This document shows, piece by piece, positions 33,345-43,800 of a stretch of DNA of 64,000 nucleotides (its first letter is position 1; every line of letters starts with the position of its first letter). The DNA is taken from contig CAZREB010000007.1 of NCBI GenBank assembly GCA_964599095.1, positions 186,001 through 250,000 of the forward strand, written 5' to 3'. Below the pieces are notes generated by a model, which was given only the letters and a program-made list of their open reading frames with translations, made no database searches and was not told where the DNA came from. The position numbers and the translations under genes were made by a program. The stretch comes from SZAS-79 sp964599095. GTDB taxonomy: Bacteria > Pseudomonadota > Gammaproteobacteria > Burkholderiales > SG8-39.

Positions 33345-34694
33345 ATGACAACGAGGAAATTCACGCGTCGTCGCTTTCTGAAGAGCACTGCGGCCGCATC
33401 TGCCGCGACACTGGCGTTTCCCTATATCCGGACTTCGCACGCGGCCGGCAAGCTCGAAGTCGGCTTCTGGGACCACTGGGTGCCGGGCGCAAACGATGTG
33501 CTCACTGCGGCGTGCAAGGAGTGGGCGGCCAAGGAAAAGGTCGACATAAAGATCGACTACATCCCTTCGCAGGGGCAGAAGAACCTGCTGACGATCGCCG
33601 CCGAATCGCAGGCCAAGGCGGGGCACGATCTGCTCGCATTTCCCACTTGGTGGCCGGCGGACAAGTCGAAGGATCTCGAGCCGGTCGACGACGTCATGAA
33701 GGCGCTGGTCGCGAAGAACGGCGCAGTGAGCCCGCTGATCGAGTACCTCGGCAAGATCGGCGGGCACTGGGTGGCGATCCCTGCGACCCCCGGCAGCCAG
33801 ATCAAGGGGCCGTGCGGGCGCATCGACCTGCTCAAGCAGCACGCGGGCCTCGACGTGGTGAAGATGTATCCCGCCGGCGGCGCGCCGGACAAGGCGATGA
33901 CCGACAAATGGACGTGGGACGCGTTTCTCGACGCTGCGGTCAAGTGCCACAAGGCCGGGGCTTCGTTCGGCATCGGGTTCGGCCAGACGGCCGATTCGGT
34001 CGACACCGCGGGCACGATCTTCGCGGCGTTCGGCGCAACGCTGGTCGACGGCAAGGGCAACATCACGGTCAAGTCCGACGCGGTGAAGCAGGTGATGGAG
34101 TACATGAAGAAACTCGTCGCCGCGCTGCCTTCGGATGTCTTTGCATGGGACGACTCGACCAACAACAAGTGGCTGGTCTCGGGCAAGGGCGCGCTGATCA
34201 TGAACCCGCCGAGCGCCTGGGCGGTGGCCAAGCGCGATGCGCCGAAAGTCGCCGAGCAGTGCTGGACTTTCCCGGCGCCGGCCGGCCCCAAGGGACGCGT
34301 GCAGCCGTACCTGCCTTACTTCTGGGGCATCTGGAAATTCTCCAAGAACAAGGCCGCGGCCAAGAGCCTGATGATGCACATCTCGGAGCGCAGCGTAGTC
34401 GAGAAGATGGTCGCGGCGAGCCAGGGCTACGATATCCCGGCTTTCGCCAAGTTCAACGACTTCAAGACCTGGGCCGAGGAAGGGCCGCCCAAGGGCACGC
34501 TGTATCACTACCCGCCCAAGCCCGGCCAGGTCCTGCAGATCTCCGCCTACCCGGCGCCGCCCAAGATCGCCAACCAGATCTACACGCAGGCGATCATGAC
34601 CAAGATGGTCGGCAAGTACGCCCAGGGCGGCGAGCCGCTGGACAAGGTCATCGGGTGGGCGGCGAGCGAACTCGAAGGCTTCATGCGCTCCTGA
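33345..34694 (+). CDS. Tat-exported ABC solute-binding protein (SBP family 1)
   Basis: This family 1 binding protein has 449 residues. The N terminus carries a twin-arginine signal (TRKFTRRRFLKSTAAASAAT) and an alanine-rich cleavage region near SHAA-G, so it is exported folded. The mature part has the usual WDHWVPGAND opening and a FPTWWPADKSKD ligand loop. Family 1 proteins serve MalFGK-type importers for sugars, glycerol phosphate or polyols. A strong ribosome site (GAGGAGG) precedes the ATG. A TTGACA at 33284 has no convincing -10, so an own promoter is uncertain. It heads the importer genes that continue to 37578. The ligand is unknown. Confidence 0.92.
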   Translation: MTTRKFTRRRFLKSTAAASAATLAFPYIRTSHAAGKLEVGFWDHWVPGANDVLTAACKEWAAKEKVDIKIDYIPSQGQKNLLTIAAESQAKAGHDLLAFPTWWPADKSKDLEPVDDVMKALVAKNGAVSPLIEYLGKIGGHWVAIPATPGSQIKGPCGRIDLLKQHAGLDVVKMYPAGGAPDKAMTDKWTWDAFLDAAVKCHKAGASFGIGFGQTADSVDTAGTIFAAFGATLVDGKGNITVKSDAVKQVMEYMKKLVAALPSDVFAWDDSTNNKWLVSGKGALIMNPPSAWAVAKRDAPKVAEQCWTFPAPAGPKGRVQPYLPYFWGIWKFSKNKAAAKSLMMHISERSVVEKMVAASQGYDIPAFAKFNDFKTWAEEGPPKGTLYHYPPKPGQVLQISAYPAPPKIANQIYTQAIMTKMVGKYAQGGEPLDKVIGWAASELEGFMRS

Positions 34695-34710
34695 AGCGAG
34701 CCGCCCGCCC

Positions 34711-35583
34711 GTGAGGAAATTCCTGCGGCGGAAGTCGACCATCGCTTTCCTGATGGCGCTTCCGCTCATCCTCACCATCGCCCTGCTGGTGCTTTATCCG
34801 GCGCTCTTCTCGCTGCACCTTGCGACGCTGAACAAGGGCATGGAGCGCTTCGTCGGCTTCGACAACTTCGCTTTCCTGTTCAAGCGCGACACTTTCTGGA
34901 TGGTGGTGAAGCAGTCGGTGATCTTCGCCGTCACCGCCGTGATCTTCAAGGCCCTGATCGGGTTCTGCGTCGCGCATTTCGTGCACAACGTCCCGGTCAA
35001 GGGGCAGCGGAAGTGGCGCGGCATGCTGCTGGTGCCGTGGGTGATCCCGCCGGCCATGAGCACGCTTGCGTGGCTGTGGCTGTTCGACCCTTCCTACAGC
35101 GCGTTCAACTGGCTGCTCGTCAAGGGCGGCTTCGAGCCGGTCGGCTGGCTCGGCGAGCCGAACTGGGCGCGGTTCGCGGTGATCCTCGTAAACGTCTGGG
35201 TCGGCGCGCCGTTCTTCATGATCATGTACCTCGCCGCGCTGAAGTCGGTGCCCGAGCAGCTTTACGAGGCCGCCTCGATCGACGGGGCGAACTGGTGGCA
35301 GAAGCTCTGGTACATCACGATCCCGATGATGCGCAACATCATCGCGATCACGGTGCTGTTCTCGCTGATCGTCACGTTCGCCAATTTCGACATCGTGCGG
35401 GTGCTGACGGCCGGCGGCCCGGTCGACAACACCCACATCTTCGGCACCTGGGCGTTCAAGGTCGGCATCGAAGGCAGCGACCTGCCGCTCGGGGCCTCGG
35501 TGTCGCTCTTCATGTTCCCGATCCTGGCGGTCTTCGCGATCTTCATCCTGCGGGACGTCACCAAGCGCGGGACGGAGCACTAG
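34711..35583 (+). CDS. ABC importer permease, MalF/UgpA-like
   Basis: This 290-residue inner-membrane permease has about six helices. A leading basic segment (MRKFLRRKST) precedes helix 1 (IAFLMALPLILTIALLVLYPALF), and the EAA loop that docks on the ATPase is EQLYEAASIDGANWWQKLWYITIP. A GTG start at 34711 is used, 16 bases after the binding-protein stop codon. It pairs with the next gene to form the heterodimeric channel of a carbohydrate-type (CUT1) importer. The stop codon is directly followed by the next start. Confidence 0.92.
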   Translation: MRKFLRRKSTIAFLMALPLILTIALLVLYPALFSLHLATLNKGMERFVGFDNFAFLFKRDTFWMVVKQSVIFAVTAVIFKALIGFCVAHFVHNVPVKGQRKWRGMLLVPWVIPPAMSTLAWLWLFDPSYSAFNWLLVKGGFEPVGWLGEPNWARFAVILVNVWVGAPFFMIMYLAALKSVPEQLYEAASIDGANWWQKLWYITIPMMRNIIAITVLFSLIVTFANFDIVRVLTAGGPVDNTHIFGTWAFKVGIEGSDLPLGASVSLFMFPILAVFAIFILRDVTKRGTEH

Positions 35584-36456
35584 GTGGCCAGGTCCCGCAG
35601 CATGAAAGACGACCGGCGCAGGGCCATGATCTGGTCGTACTTCTTCCTGTGCATCTTCGTGGTGTTCTTCCTGACGCCGCCGCTGTACATGCTGCTGACC
35701 TCGCTGAAGTCGAATGCCGAGATCGCCTCGGCCTCCTCGCCGTGGTGGATCCACGCGCCGACGCTCGACAACTACATTGAGCTGCTGACCTCCCCGACGT
35801 ACGTCACTTTCTTCCGCAACTCGGCGATGGTGTCGGTGCTGGTGGTGGCGATCACGATGGCGATCAGCATCCCTGCCGCGTTCGCGCTCTCGCGCATGAA
35901 GTTCTGGGGGTCCGCAACGCTCGCGACCGGCGTGTTCCTCACCTACCTGATTCCCGAGACGCTGCTGTTCATCCCGTTGTTCCAGATCCTCGTCTGGGTG
36001 ACCGACATCACCGGCATCGAGCTGATCAACCGCTGGTACGTTCTCGTGATCCTTTACCCGACGCTCACGGTGCCGTTCGCGACCTGGATCATGATCGGGT
36101 ACTTCGCGAGCATTCCCAAGGAGCTCGACGAGGCTGCGCTGATCGACGGCGCCGGATACCTGCAGATCCTGACGCGCATCTTCATCCCGGTGGCACTGCC
36201 CGGGATCATCGCCGCGACGATCTTTGCGTTTACGGTGTCGTGGGCGCAGTTCCTGTATCCGCTCGCCTTCACGACCTCGGCCGACCAGCTCGTGCTGCCG
36301 GTCGGGATCATCACCACGCTGATCAAGGGCGACGTGTTCACCTGGGGCCAGATCATGACCGGCGCGCTGCTCGGCGCCGCGCCGCCGCTGATCATCTACG
36401 CCTTCCTGATGGACTATTACATCGCCGGCCTTACCGCCGGCGCAACGAAGGGCTGA
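35584..36456 (+). CDS. ABC importer permease, MalG/UgpE-like
   Basis: This 290-residue partner permease has a helix 1 of IWSYFFLCIFVVFFLTPPLYML and the EAA loop IPKELDEAALIDGAGYLQILTRIFIP, ending with a hydrophobic LLGAAPPLIIYAFLMDYY segment. The GTG at 35584 begins immediately after the upstream TAG; an ATG six codons later (MKDDRRRAM) is a possible alternative start. It completes the membrane part of the CUT1-type importer. Confidence 0.92.
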   Translation: MARSRSMKDDRRRAMIWSYFFLCIFVVFFLTPPLYMLLTSLKSNAEIASASSPWWIHAPTLDNYIELLTSPTYVTFFRNSAMVSVLVVAITMAISIPAAFALSRMKFWGSATLATGVFLTYLIPETLLFIPLFQILVWVTDITGIELINRWYVLVILYPTLTVPFATWIMIGYFASIPKELDEAALIDGAGYLQILTRIFIPVALPGIIAATIFAFTVSWAQFLYPLAFTTSADQLVLPVGIITTLIKGDVFTWGQIMTGALLGAAPPLIIYAFLMDYYIAGLTAGATKG

Positions 36457-36477
36457 ACGCAAAGGGGTCGCCGCTCC

Positions 36478-37578
<1,101 letters not shown>

Positions 37579-37617
37579 GGGCTTCGCCTCAGTGCAGCCT
37601 CGCCAGGAGCCGCCAGC

Positions 37618-38799
37618 ATGACCGCCAGGGATCGCATCGACCCGCAGTTCTACGCCTTCCACAAGGACATGACCGAGTGGAGGCGCGACATCCACGCGCA
37701 TCCCGAGCTCGGCTTCCAGGAAACCCGCACCTCCGACCTGGTCGCCGCCAAGCTCAAGGCCTTCGGCATCCATGTGCATCGGGGGCTGGCCAAGACCGGC
37801 GTGGTCGGCACGCTGCGCGTGGGCACCAGCCCGCGCACGCTTGGGCTTCGCGCCGACATGGACGCACTGCCTATCGAGGAGGCGAATACGTTCGCGCACC
37901 GCTCGACGCACGCCGGCCGGATGCACGCCTGCGGGCATGACGGCCATACGACGATGCTGCTGGGCGCCGCGAAGTACCTTGCCGAGACGCGCCAGTTCGA
38001 CGGCACGGTCCACTTCATCTTCCAGCCGGCCGAGGAAGGCCTGGGCGGAGCGAAGGCCATGGTGGACGAGGGTCTGTTCGAGAAGTTCCCGTGCGATGCG
38101 ATCTTCGGCATGCACAACCGGCCGAGCATCCCGGTCGGGCATTTCAACGTCAAGTCCGGCCCGATGATGGCCGGCGGCGCGTTCTTCGACATCAAGGTCA
38201 CCGGCAAGGGCTCGCACGGCGCGCGCCCCGAGACCGGCGTGGACTCGACGCTCGTGGCCGCCCACATCGCGGTGGCGCTGCAAAGCATCGTCTCGCGCAA
38301 CGTCCGGCCGATCGACACGGCCGTGGTCTCGGTGACCAAGATCAATGCCGGAGACGCCTACAACGTGATTCCCCAGGAAGCGCACATCGGCGGGACGGCG
38401 CGCGCCTTCACCAAGGACGTCATGGCCAAGCTCGAGCATTCGATGCGGCGGATCGCCAAGGGGACGGCCGAAGCGCATGGCGCGACCGCTGAGGTCGATT
38501 TCCGCGTGCTGTTCAACCCGACGGTCAACGACCCGAAGGAAGCCGACTTCGCGGCGAAGATCTGCATCGACCTGGTCGGCGAGCAGAACGTCAACCGCAA
38601 CCCGGACCTCGTGATGGGCTCGGAGGACTTCTCCTACATGCTCGAACGCGTGCCCGGCTGCTACATCAACATCGGCAACGGCCCGGGCGAAGGCCATGGC
38701 TGCGAAGTCCACAACCCCGGCTACGACTTCAACGACGATGCATTGCCGCTCGGGGCCGCCTTCTTCGGGCGGCTGGTCGAGACGCGCCTCAAGAAGTAG
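37618..38799 (+). CDS. M20 family amidohydrolase (hippurate hydrolase-like)
   Basis: This 393-residue M20D amidohydrolase is related to hippurate hydrolase, N-acyl amino acid deacylases and indole-acetyl-amino acid hydrolases. Key segments are DIHAHPELGFQE, LRADMDALPIEE, the metal site MHACGHDGHTTMLLG, the catalytic FQPAEEGLGGAKAM, and KGSHGARPETGVD in the dimerisation domain. It lacks a signal peptide and should act on an imported amide. It lies 39 bases after the importer ATPase and is very likely in that operon. A weak GC hairpin follows its stop codon. Confidence 0.92.
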   Translation: MTARDRIDPQFYAFHKDMTEWRRDIHAHPELGFQETRTSDLVAAKLKAFGIHVHRGLAKTGVVGTLRVGTSPRTLGLRADMDALPIEEANTFAHRSTHAGRMHACGHDGHTTMLLGAAKYLAETRQFDGTVHFIFQPAEEGLGGAKAMVDEGLFEKFPCDAIFGMHNRPSIPVGHFNVKSGPMMAGGAFFDIKVTGKGSHGARPETGVDSTLVAAHIAVALQSIVSRNVRPIDTAVVSVTKINAGDAYNVIPQEAHIGGTARAFTKDVMAKLEHSMRRIAKGTAEAHGATAEVDFRVLFNPTVNDPKEADFAAKICIDLVGEQNVNRNPDLVMGSEDFSYMLERVPGCYINIGNGPGEGHGCEVHNPGYDFNDDALPLGAAFFGRLVETRLKK

Positions 38800-38809
38800 G
38801 TTGATTCCC

Positions 38810-38838
38810 AGCGCGCGGCCGGGATCCCCCGGCGCGCT
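38810..38838 (+). terminator. GC hairpin between amidohydrolase and lyase genes
   Basis: AGCGCGC at 38810-38816 pairs with GCGCGCT at 38832-38838, with additional partial pairing of CCGGG and CCCGG in the loop, followed by only three Ts. It could be a weak terminator or a processing site that lowers expression of the downstream lyase. Confidence 0.35.
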
Positions 38839-38859
38839 TTCGCAAGAAAGGACCCGATC

Positions 38860-40371
38860 ATGAAGACCCCGATTGCGCTCGGCGTGGCGTTTGCGCTCGC
38901 CGTCACGCAGGCCGCCGCGCAGGTTTCCACCGACGCCTATGGAAACGCAAACCGCTACAAGAAGGCATCGCCGCGCGACGATTTCTCTTACCTCACCGAG
39001 ATCAACAAGGCCTCGCTCGTCATGCTGCGCGAGGCGAAGATCATCCCGGATCCGGTGGCGATACGCCTTGCCCAAGGCATCCGCACCGTCGCCGACGACA
39101 ACGCAAAGCCGGGCGCCGAGCGGCCGAGGGACTATCTCCGGTACGAGCCGATGCTGATTTCGGCGGTCGGCCCGGACGGCTCGATGCTCCACGTCGGCCG
39201 CAGCCGCCAGGACCTGGCGTCGACGTCCACGCGCCTGTACCTGCGTGAGACGTTGCTGGACGCGATCGAATCGCTGAACGCCTCCCGCGACCGTGTGATT
39301 GCGCTCGGCGAAAAGTACCCGGATACGCCGATCCCGGCCTATACGCACGGAGTGCAGGCCCAGCCGACGACGGTGGGCCACTACATGCATGCGCTGGCCG
39401 CGGCGCTCGGCCGGGACGCCAATCGACTTCGCGCCGCCTATGCGGGGGTGAACCGGAGCCCGCTCGGCGCCGCGGTCATCGCGAATTCCGGCTACCCGAT
39501 CGACCGGCCGCGCCTCGCGGCGCTGCTCGGCTTCGATGGCGTGGTCGAGAACGCCTACGACGCGAACCACCTTTCGCCGGTGGACAGCGGGCTGGACATC
39601 GCTTCGGCCCTCGCCATTTCGGCGGTACACATCGGCCAGTTCGCGCAGGACATGACGGCGCAATATGCCGATCCGTCGCCGTGGTTCCTGCTGACCGACG
39701 GCAAGCTCACCGGCGGCAGCAGCATCATGCCGCAGAAAAGGAACCCGGTGGCGCTCACCAACCTGCGCTTTGCGGCGAGCAATATCGTTGGCGCGATGAA
39801 CACCACCTTCCTGATCGCGCACAACACGAACACCGGCATGTACGACTACCGCCGCCCGAACGTGGTGCCGACCGCGGATGCCGCTGCGCTGTACCGGCTG
39901 CTTGCCGACATCGTGAATGGCATCGTGGTCAACGGACCGCGCGCGCTGCAGGAGATCAACGCCGAATACTCGACCATGACCGAAGTGGCCGACTTCCTGA
40001 TGCAGCGGGCCAGCATTCCTTTCCGTATCGGCCACCACTTCGCGGCCGACCTCGCAAAGTATGGCCGCAGCAAGGGCCTTACACCGACGCAGATCCCGTT
40101 TGCCGAGGCGCAGCGGATCTATCGCGAAGACACGAAGCAGGAGTTCCCGCTGTCCGAAGCGGACTACAAGCAGGCGCTGAGCGCCGAGTACATGGTCGCC
40201 AGCCGCAAGGGGGTGGGCGGGACGCAGCCGGAGGAGGTTCGCCGGTTGCTGTCCGGTGCCCGGAGCGCGCTCAAGCAGGATCAGTCCTGGAGCGGCGCAC
40301 AAAGGCAGCGACTGACGACGGCGCAAGATTCCCTGGAGGCTGCATTCGCTGCGATCACCGGGAGGAACTAG
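38860..40371 (+). CDS. Argininosuccinate lyase-like enzyme with a signal peptide
   Basis: This 503-residue enzyme belongs to the fumarase/aspartase superfamily and is closest to argininosuccinate lyase. All three family regions are present: HVGRSRQDLAST (111-122), YTHGVQAQPTT (161-171, with the catalytic histidine pair region) and the serine loop GGSSIMPQKRNP (285-296). Unlike cytoplasmic argininosuccinate lyase, it begins with a convincing Sec signal peptide (MKTPIALGVAFALAVTQAAA-Q), and its C terminus is longer. Cleavage of an N-succinyl-type bond, releasing fumarate in the periplasm, is the likely chemistry. It lies 60 bases after the amidohydrolase and is probably part of the same pathway. 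Arginine biosynthesis is unlikely. Confidence 0.85.
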   Translation: MKTPIALGVAFALAVTQAAAQVSTDAYGNANRYKKASPRDDFSYLTEINKASLVMLREAKIIPDPVAIRLAQGIRTVADDNAKPGAERPRDYLRYEPMLISAVGPDGSMLHVGRSRQDLASTSTRLYLRETLLDAIESLNASRDRVIALGEKYPDTPIPAYTHGVQAQPTTVGHYMHALAAALGRDANRLRAAYAGVNRSPLGAAVIANSGYPIDRPRLAALLGFDGVVENAYDANHLSPVDSGLDIASALAISAVHIGQFAQDMTAQYADPSPWFLLTDGKLTGGSSIMPQKRNPVALTNLRFAASNIVGAMNTTFLIAHNTNTGMYDYRRPNVVPTADAAALYRLLADIVNGIVVNGPRALQEINAEYSTMTEVADFLMQRASIPFRIGHHFAADLAKYGRSKGLTPTQIPFAEAQRIYREDTKQEFPLSEADYKQALSAEYMVASRKGVGGTQPEEVRRLLSGARSALKQDQSWSGAQRQRLTTAQDSLEAAFAAITGRN

Positions 40372-40473
40372 TTCCCCGCCCCCTGTGCAGCAGTAGAATC
40401 GCATCGCTTGCCCAGCGAGGCGAGTTCGAGTTCAGGGTGTCGCACCGAACGTTCGCATCTCCGGGAGGCAATC

Positions 40474-40824
40474 ATGAAGAATCTCGCAGCGCTGGCTCTT
40501 GCCTTGGGTTTCCTCTCTCCGTGCAACGCGTTCGCGTTCGGCGCGATCGCGGTGGATGACCAGCGCGGCGATCGCGACCCGGCATACGGCTTCGTGACCG
40601 GGGAGCATTCAAGGGACGCCGCGGAACGCAAGGCGCTGAAGTACTGCAGGGAACACGGACGCCACTGCAAGGTCGCTGTCTGGTTCGAGACTTGCGGGGC
40701 CTATGCGACCTCGAAGAACTACTACGGTTACGGCTATGGCAAGACCAAGGCAAAAGCCACTGCCGAAGCGCTGAAGGGCTGCGGCCGGAAGGACTGCGAG
40801 ATCGTCGTTGCCAAGTGCGAGTGA
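40474..40824 (+). CDS. Small secreted DUF4189-like protein
   Basis: This 116-residue exported protein has a signal peptide (MKNLAALALALGFLSPCNAFA) and a mature part opening with FGAIAVDD. It contains AAERKALKYC, HCKVAVWFETCGAYA and ATAEALKGCG, the cysteine-spaced pattern of the DUF4189 family, whose members are small secreted proteins without a defined role. The even number of mature cysteines suggests disulfides. A YYGYGYGK stretch is distinctive. The ATG at 40474 is preceded by GGGAGG. The stop codon is 64 bases before the helicase start used here. Confidence 0.82.
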   Translation: MKNLAALALALGFLSPCNAFAFGAIAVDDQRGDRDPAYGFVTGEHSRDAAERKALKYCREHGRHCKVAVWFETCGAYATSKNYYGYGYGKTKAKATAEALKGCGRKDCEIVVAKCE

Positions 40825-40888
40825 CGAAGACCGGGCCCTGACCGCCGGCGCCTGCCGGCGCCGCGATGCCCCTGTCGCGCAGAGTAAG

Positions 40889-43800
40889 ATGACATCCGGA
40901 AATTTCCGGCCGCCCGCGATGCTTCCAACCGATTTTCACCCCGTCCTGCAAAAGTGGTGGGCTGCGCGTTTTGCGTGCCCGGACGGCATACGGCCGCCCA
41001 CCGAGGCGCAGGTCGAGGGCTGGAAGGCGATCCGTTCGGGTGGGCACGCACTGATTGCCGCGCCCACCGGCTCCGGCAAGACGCTCGCGGCATTCCTCAC
41101 CGCCATCGACACGCTGTTCCGCGAAGGGCTTGAAAAAGACCTGCCGGACGAAGTGCGGGTGATCTACGTCTCGCCGCTGAAGGCGCTTTCGGCCGACATC
41201 CACAAGAACCTCGCCGAGCCGCGCCGCGAGATCCGTCGGCTTGCCGAGGATGAAGGCCTGCCGCCGGTGCGAATCACTGCCGCGGTGCGCAGCAGCGACA
41301 CGCCGCAGTCCGAGCGCGCCGCGATGCTGCGGAAGCCGCCGCATATCCTCGTGACCACGCCCGAGTCGCTCTACCTGCTGCTCACGGCGGAAAAATCGCG
41401 TGCCATGCTGGCGACCGCGACCGTGGTGATCGTCGACGAGATCCATGCAGTCCTCCCGACGCGGCGCGGCGCCCATCTCGCGCTTTCGCTCGAGCGCCTG
41501 GACCACGTCTGCGGCCGGCGCCTGCAACGCATCGGCCTCTCGGCCACCCAGAAGCCGATCGAGGTGGTTGCCCGTTTCCTGGTCGGCGCTGGCAACGGCG
41601 AATGCGCGATCGTCGATCGCGGCCACAAGCGCGCCATGGACCTCGCCATCGAAGTGCCCGGCTCGCCGCTCGAAGCCGTGATGTCGCACGAGGTCTGGCA
41701 GGAAATCTACGAGAAGCTCGTCGCACTGGTCCAGGCGCATCGCACGACGCTTATCTTCGTGAACACCCGGCGGCTGGCCGAGCGCATGGCGCACCAGTTG
41801 TCCGAGCGGATCGGCGCCGGGAACGTCGCGGCGCATCACGGCAGCCTCGCCAAGGATGTCCGTTTGTCCGCGGAGGCCCGCCTGCGCGAAGGCGGTCTCA
41901 AGGTGCTGGTGGCGACGGCTTCGCTTGAATTGGGCATCGACATCGGCCACGTCGACCTCGTGTGCCAGGTCTCGTCGCCGCATCGCATCGCCACGCTGTT
42001 GCAGCGCATCGGCCGCTCCGGGCACACGGTCACCGGGTTGCCCAAGGGGCGGATCTTCCCTCTGACGCGCGACGACCTGCTCGAATGCGCCGCGATGCTG
42101 CACGCCGCAAAGTCGGGGGAGCTCGACCACGTGTCGATCCCCGAGGCACCGGTGGATGTCCTCGCCCAGCAGGTGGTTGCCGAGGCCGGCGCACAGGAGT
42201 GGGGCGAGGAGGCGTTGTACCAACTCTTCCGGCAGGCTCATCCTTATCGCAACCTCGCGCGGGACAGGTTCGAGGAAGTGGTCCGGATGCTGGCCATCGG
42301 ATTCGCGGGCAAGCGAGGGCAGCGGGCGGCGCTGATCCACTACGATGCAGTCCATCGCAAGTTGCGCGCGCGCCCAGGCTCGCGCATGACCGCGATCCTG
42401 TCCGGGGGCGCGATCCCGGAAGTGTTCGACTACCGGGTGGTGCTCGAACCCGAAGGCCAGTCCATCGGCACGCTCAACGAAGACTTCGCGATCGAGTCGC
42501 TTCCCGGCGACGTATTCCAGCTCGGCAACACGTCGTGGCGGATCCTGCAGATCAATGGCGGCGTGGTGCGTGTCGCCGATGCGCAGGGCCAGCCGCCTTC
42601 GATGCCATTCTGGCTCGGCGAGGCGCCGTCGAGGAGCGACGAGGTCAGCGCAGCAGTCTCGGCCTTGCGGGCGCGAGCCGACATGCTGCTGCCGGGTCCG
42701 GACGCGCCGCGCGCAGCTGGCGCCTTGGATCGCGCCGTGGCCCTATTCGAGGAGGAGTACGGGCTGCCGAATTCCGCAGCAGTCCAGGCCGCGGAGTACC
42801 TGGCAGAGGGCAAGCGCGCGCTCGGCGTGATCCCCACCGCGGACACGCTGGTGCTGGAGCGGTTCTTCGACGAATCCGGCGGCATGCAACTGGTGCTGCA
42901 CGCGCCGCTCGGCAGCCGGGTCAACAAGGCGTGGGGGCTCGCGCTTCGCAAGAAGTTCTGCCACACCTTCAACTTCGAGCTGCAGGCGGCCGCCACCGAG
43001 GACGGGTTGATCCTGTCCCTCGGGCCGGCCCATTCCTTCGCGCTGGACGAAGTCTTCCGCTACCTGCACCCGAACACCGTGCGCGAGACGCTCGTGCAGG
43101 CGGTGCTCGCGTCGCCGATCTTCGAGACCCGCTGGCGCTGGGTCACCACGCTAGCGCTTGCGGTGCCTCGGAGCCGCAACGGCACGAAGCTCGCGCCGCA
43201 GATCCAGCGCATGATCGCCGAGGAAATCCTCGCGTCGGTGTTTCCCGAGGCCGCCGCGTGCCAGGACAACATCCAGGGCGCCCGCGAAGTGCCGGACCAC
43301 CCGCTGGTCGATCAGGTCATGCGCGATTGCCTTGAGGAGGCGATGGACCTGCCCCGGCTCACGGGTTATCTGAAGCGCATCTTCGCAGGCGAGGTCCGTT
43401 GCGTCGGGCGCGACACGCCGGAGCCGTCGGTGTTCTGCCACGAGATCCTCAATTCCGAGGTCTATACCTTCCTCGACGACGCGCCGCTGGAAGAGCGAAA
43501 GGCGCGCGCCGTCTACACCCGCCGGGCGACCGAAGTGCGCAACGCCGACGACCTCGGGGCACTCGATGCGGCCGCGATCGAGCGGGTGAGGATCGAAGCC
43601 TGGCCTGAAGCCGGCAACCCGGACGAATTGCATGACGCGCTGCTGCTTGCCGGCTTCATCCGCAGGGAGGAGGCGCTGCCCGGTTGGCAGCCGCATTTCG
43701 AGGCGCTCGTCGCCGCCGGGCGCGCCCATGACGCGGCCGGGTACTGGGTGGCGGTGGAACGGTTCGACGAACTCGATGCCGTCATCCCGCAAGCGGTCGA

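Noticed and set aside
38860..40371. Biosynthetic argH
   Set aside because: A signal peptide, longer C terminus and catabolic neighbours argue against a role in arginine biosynthesis, so no argH symbol is given.
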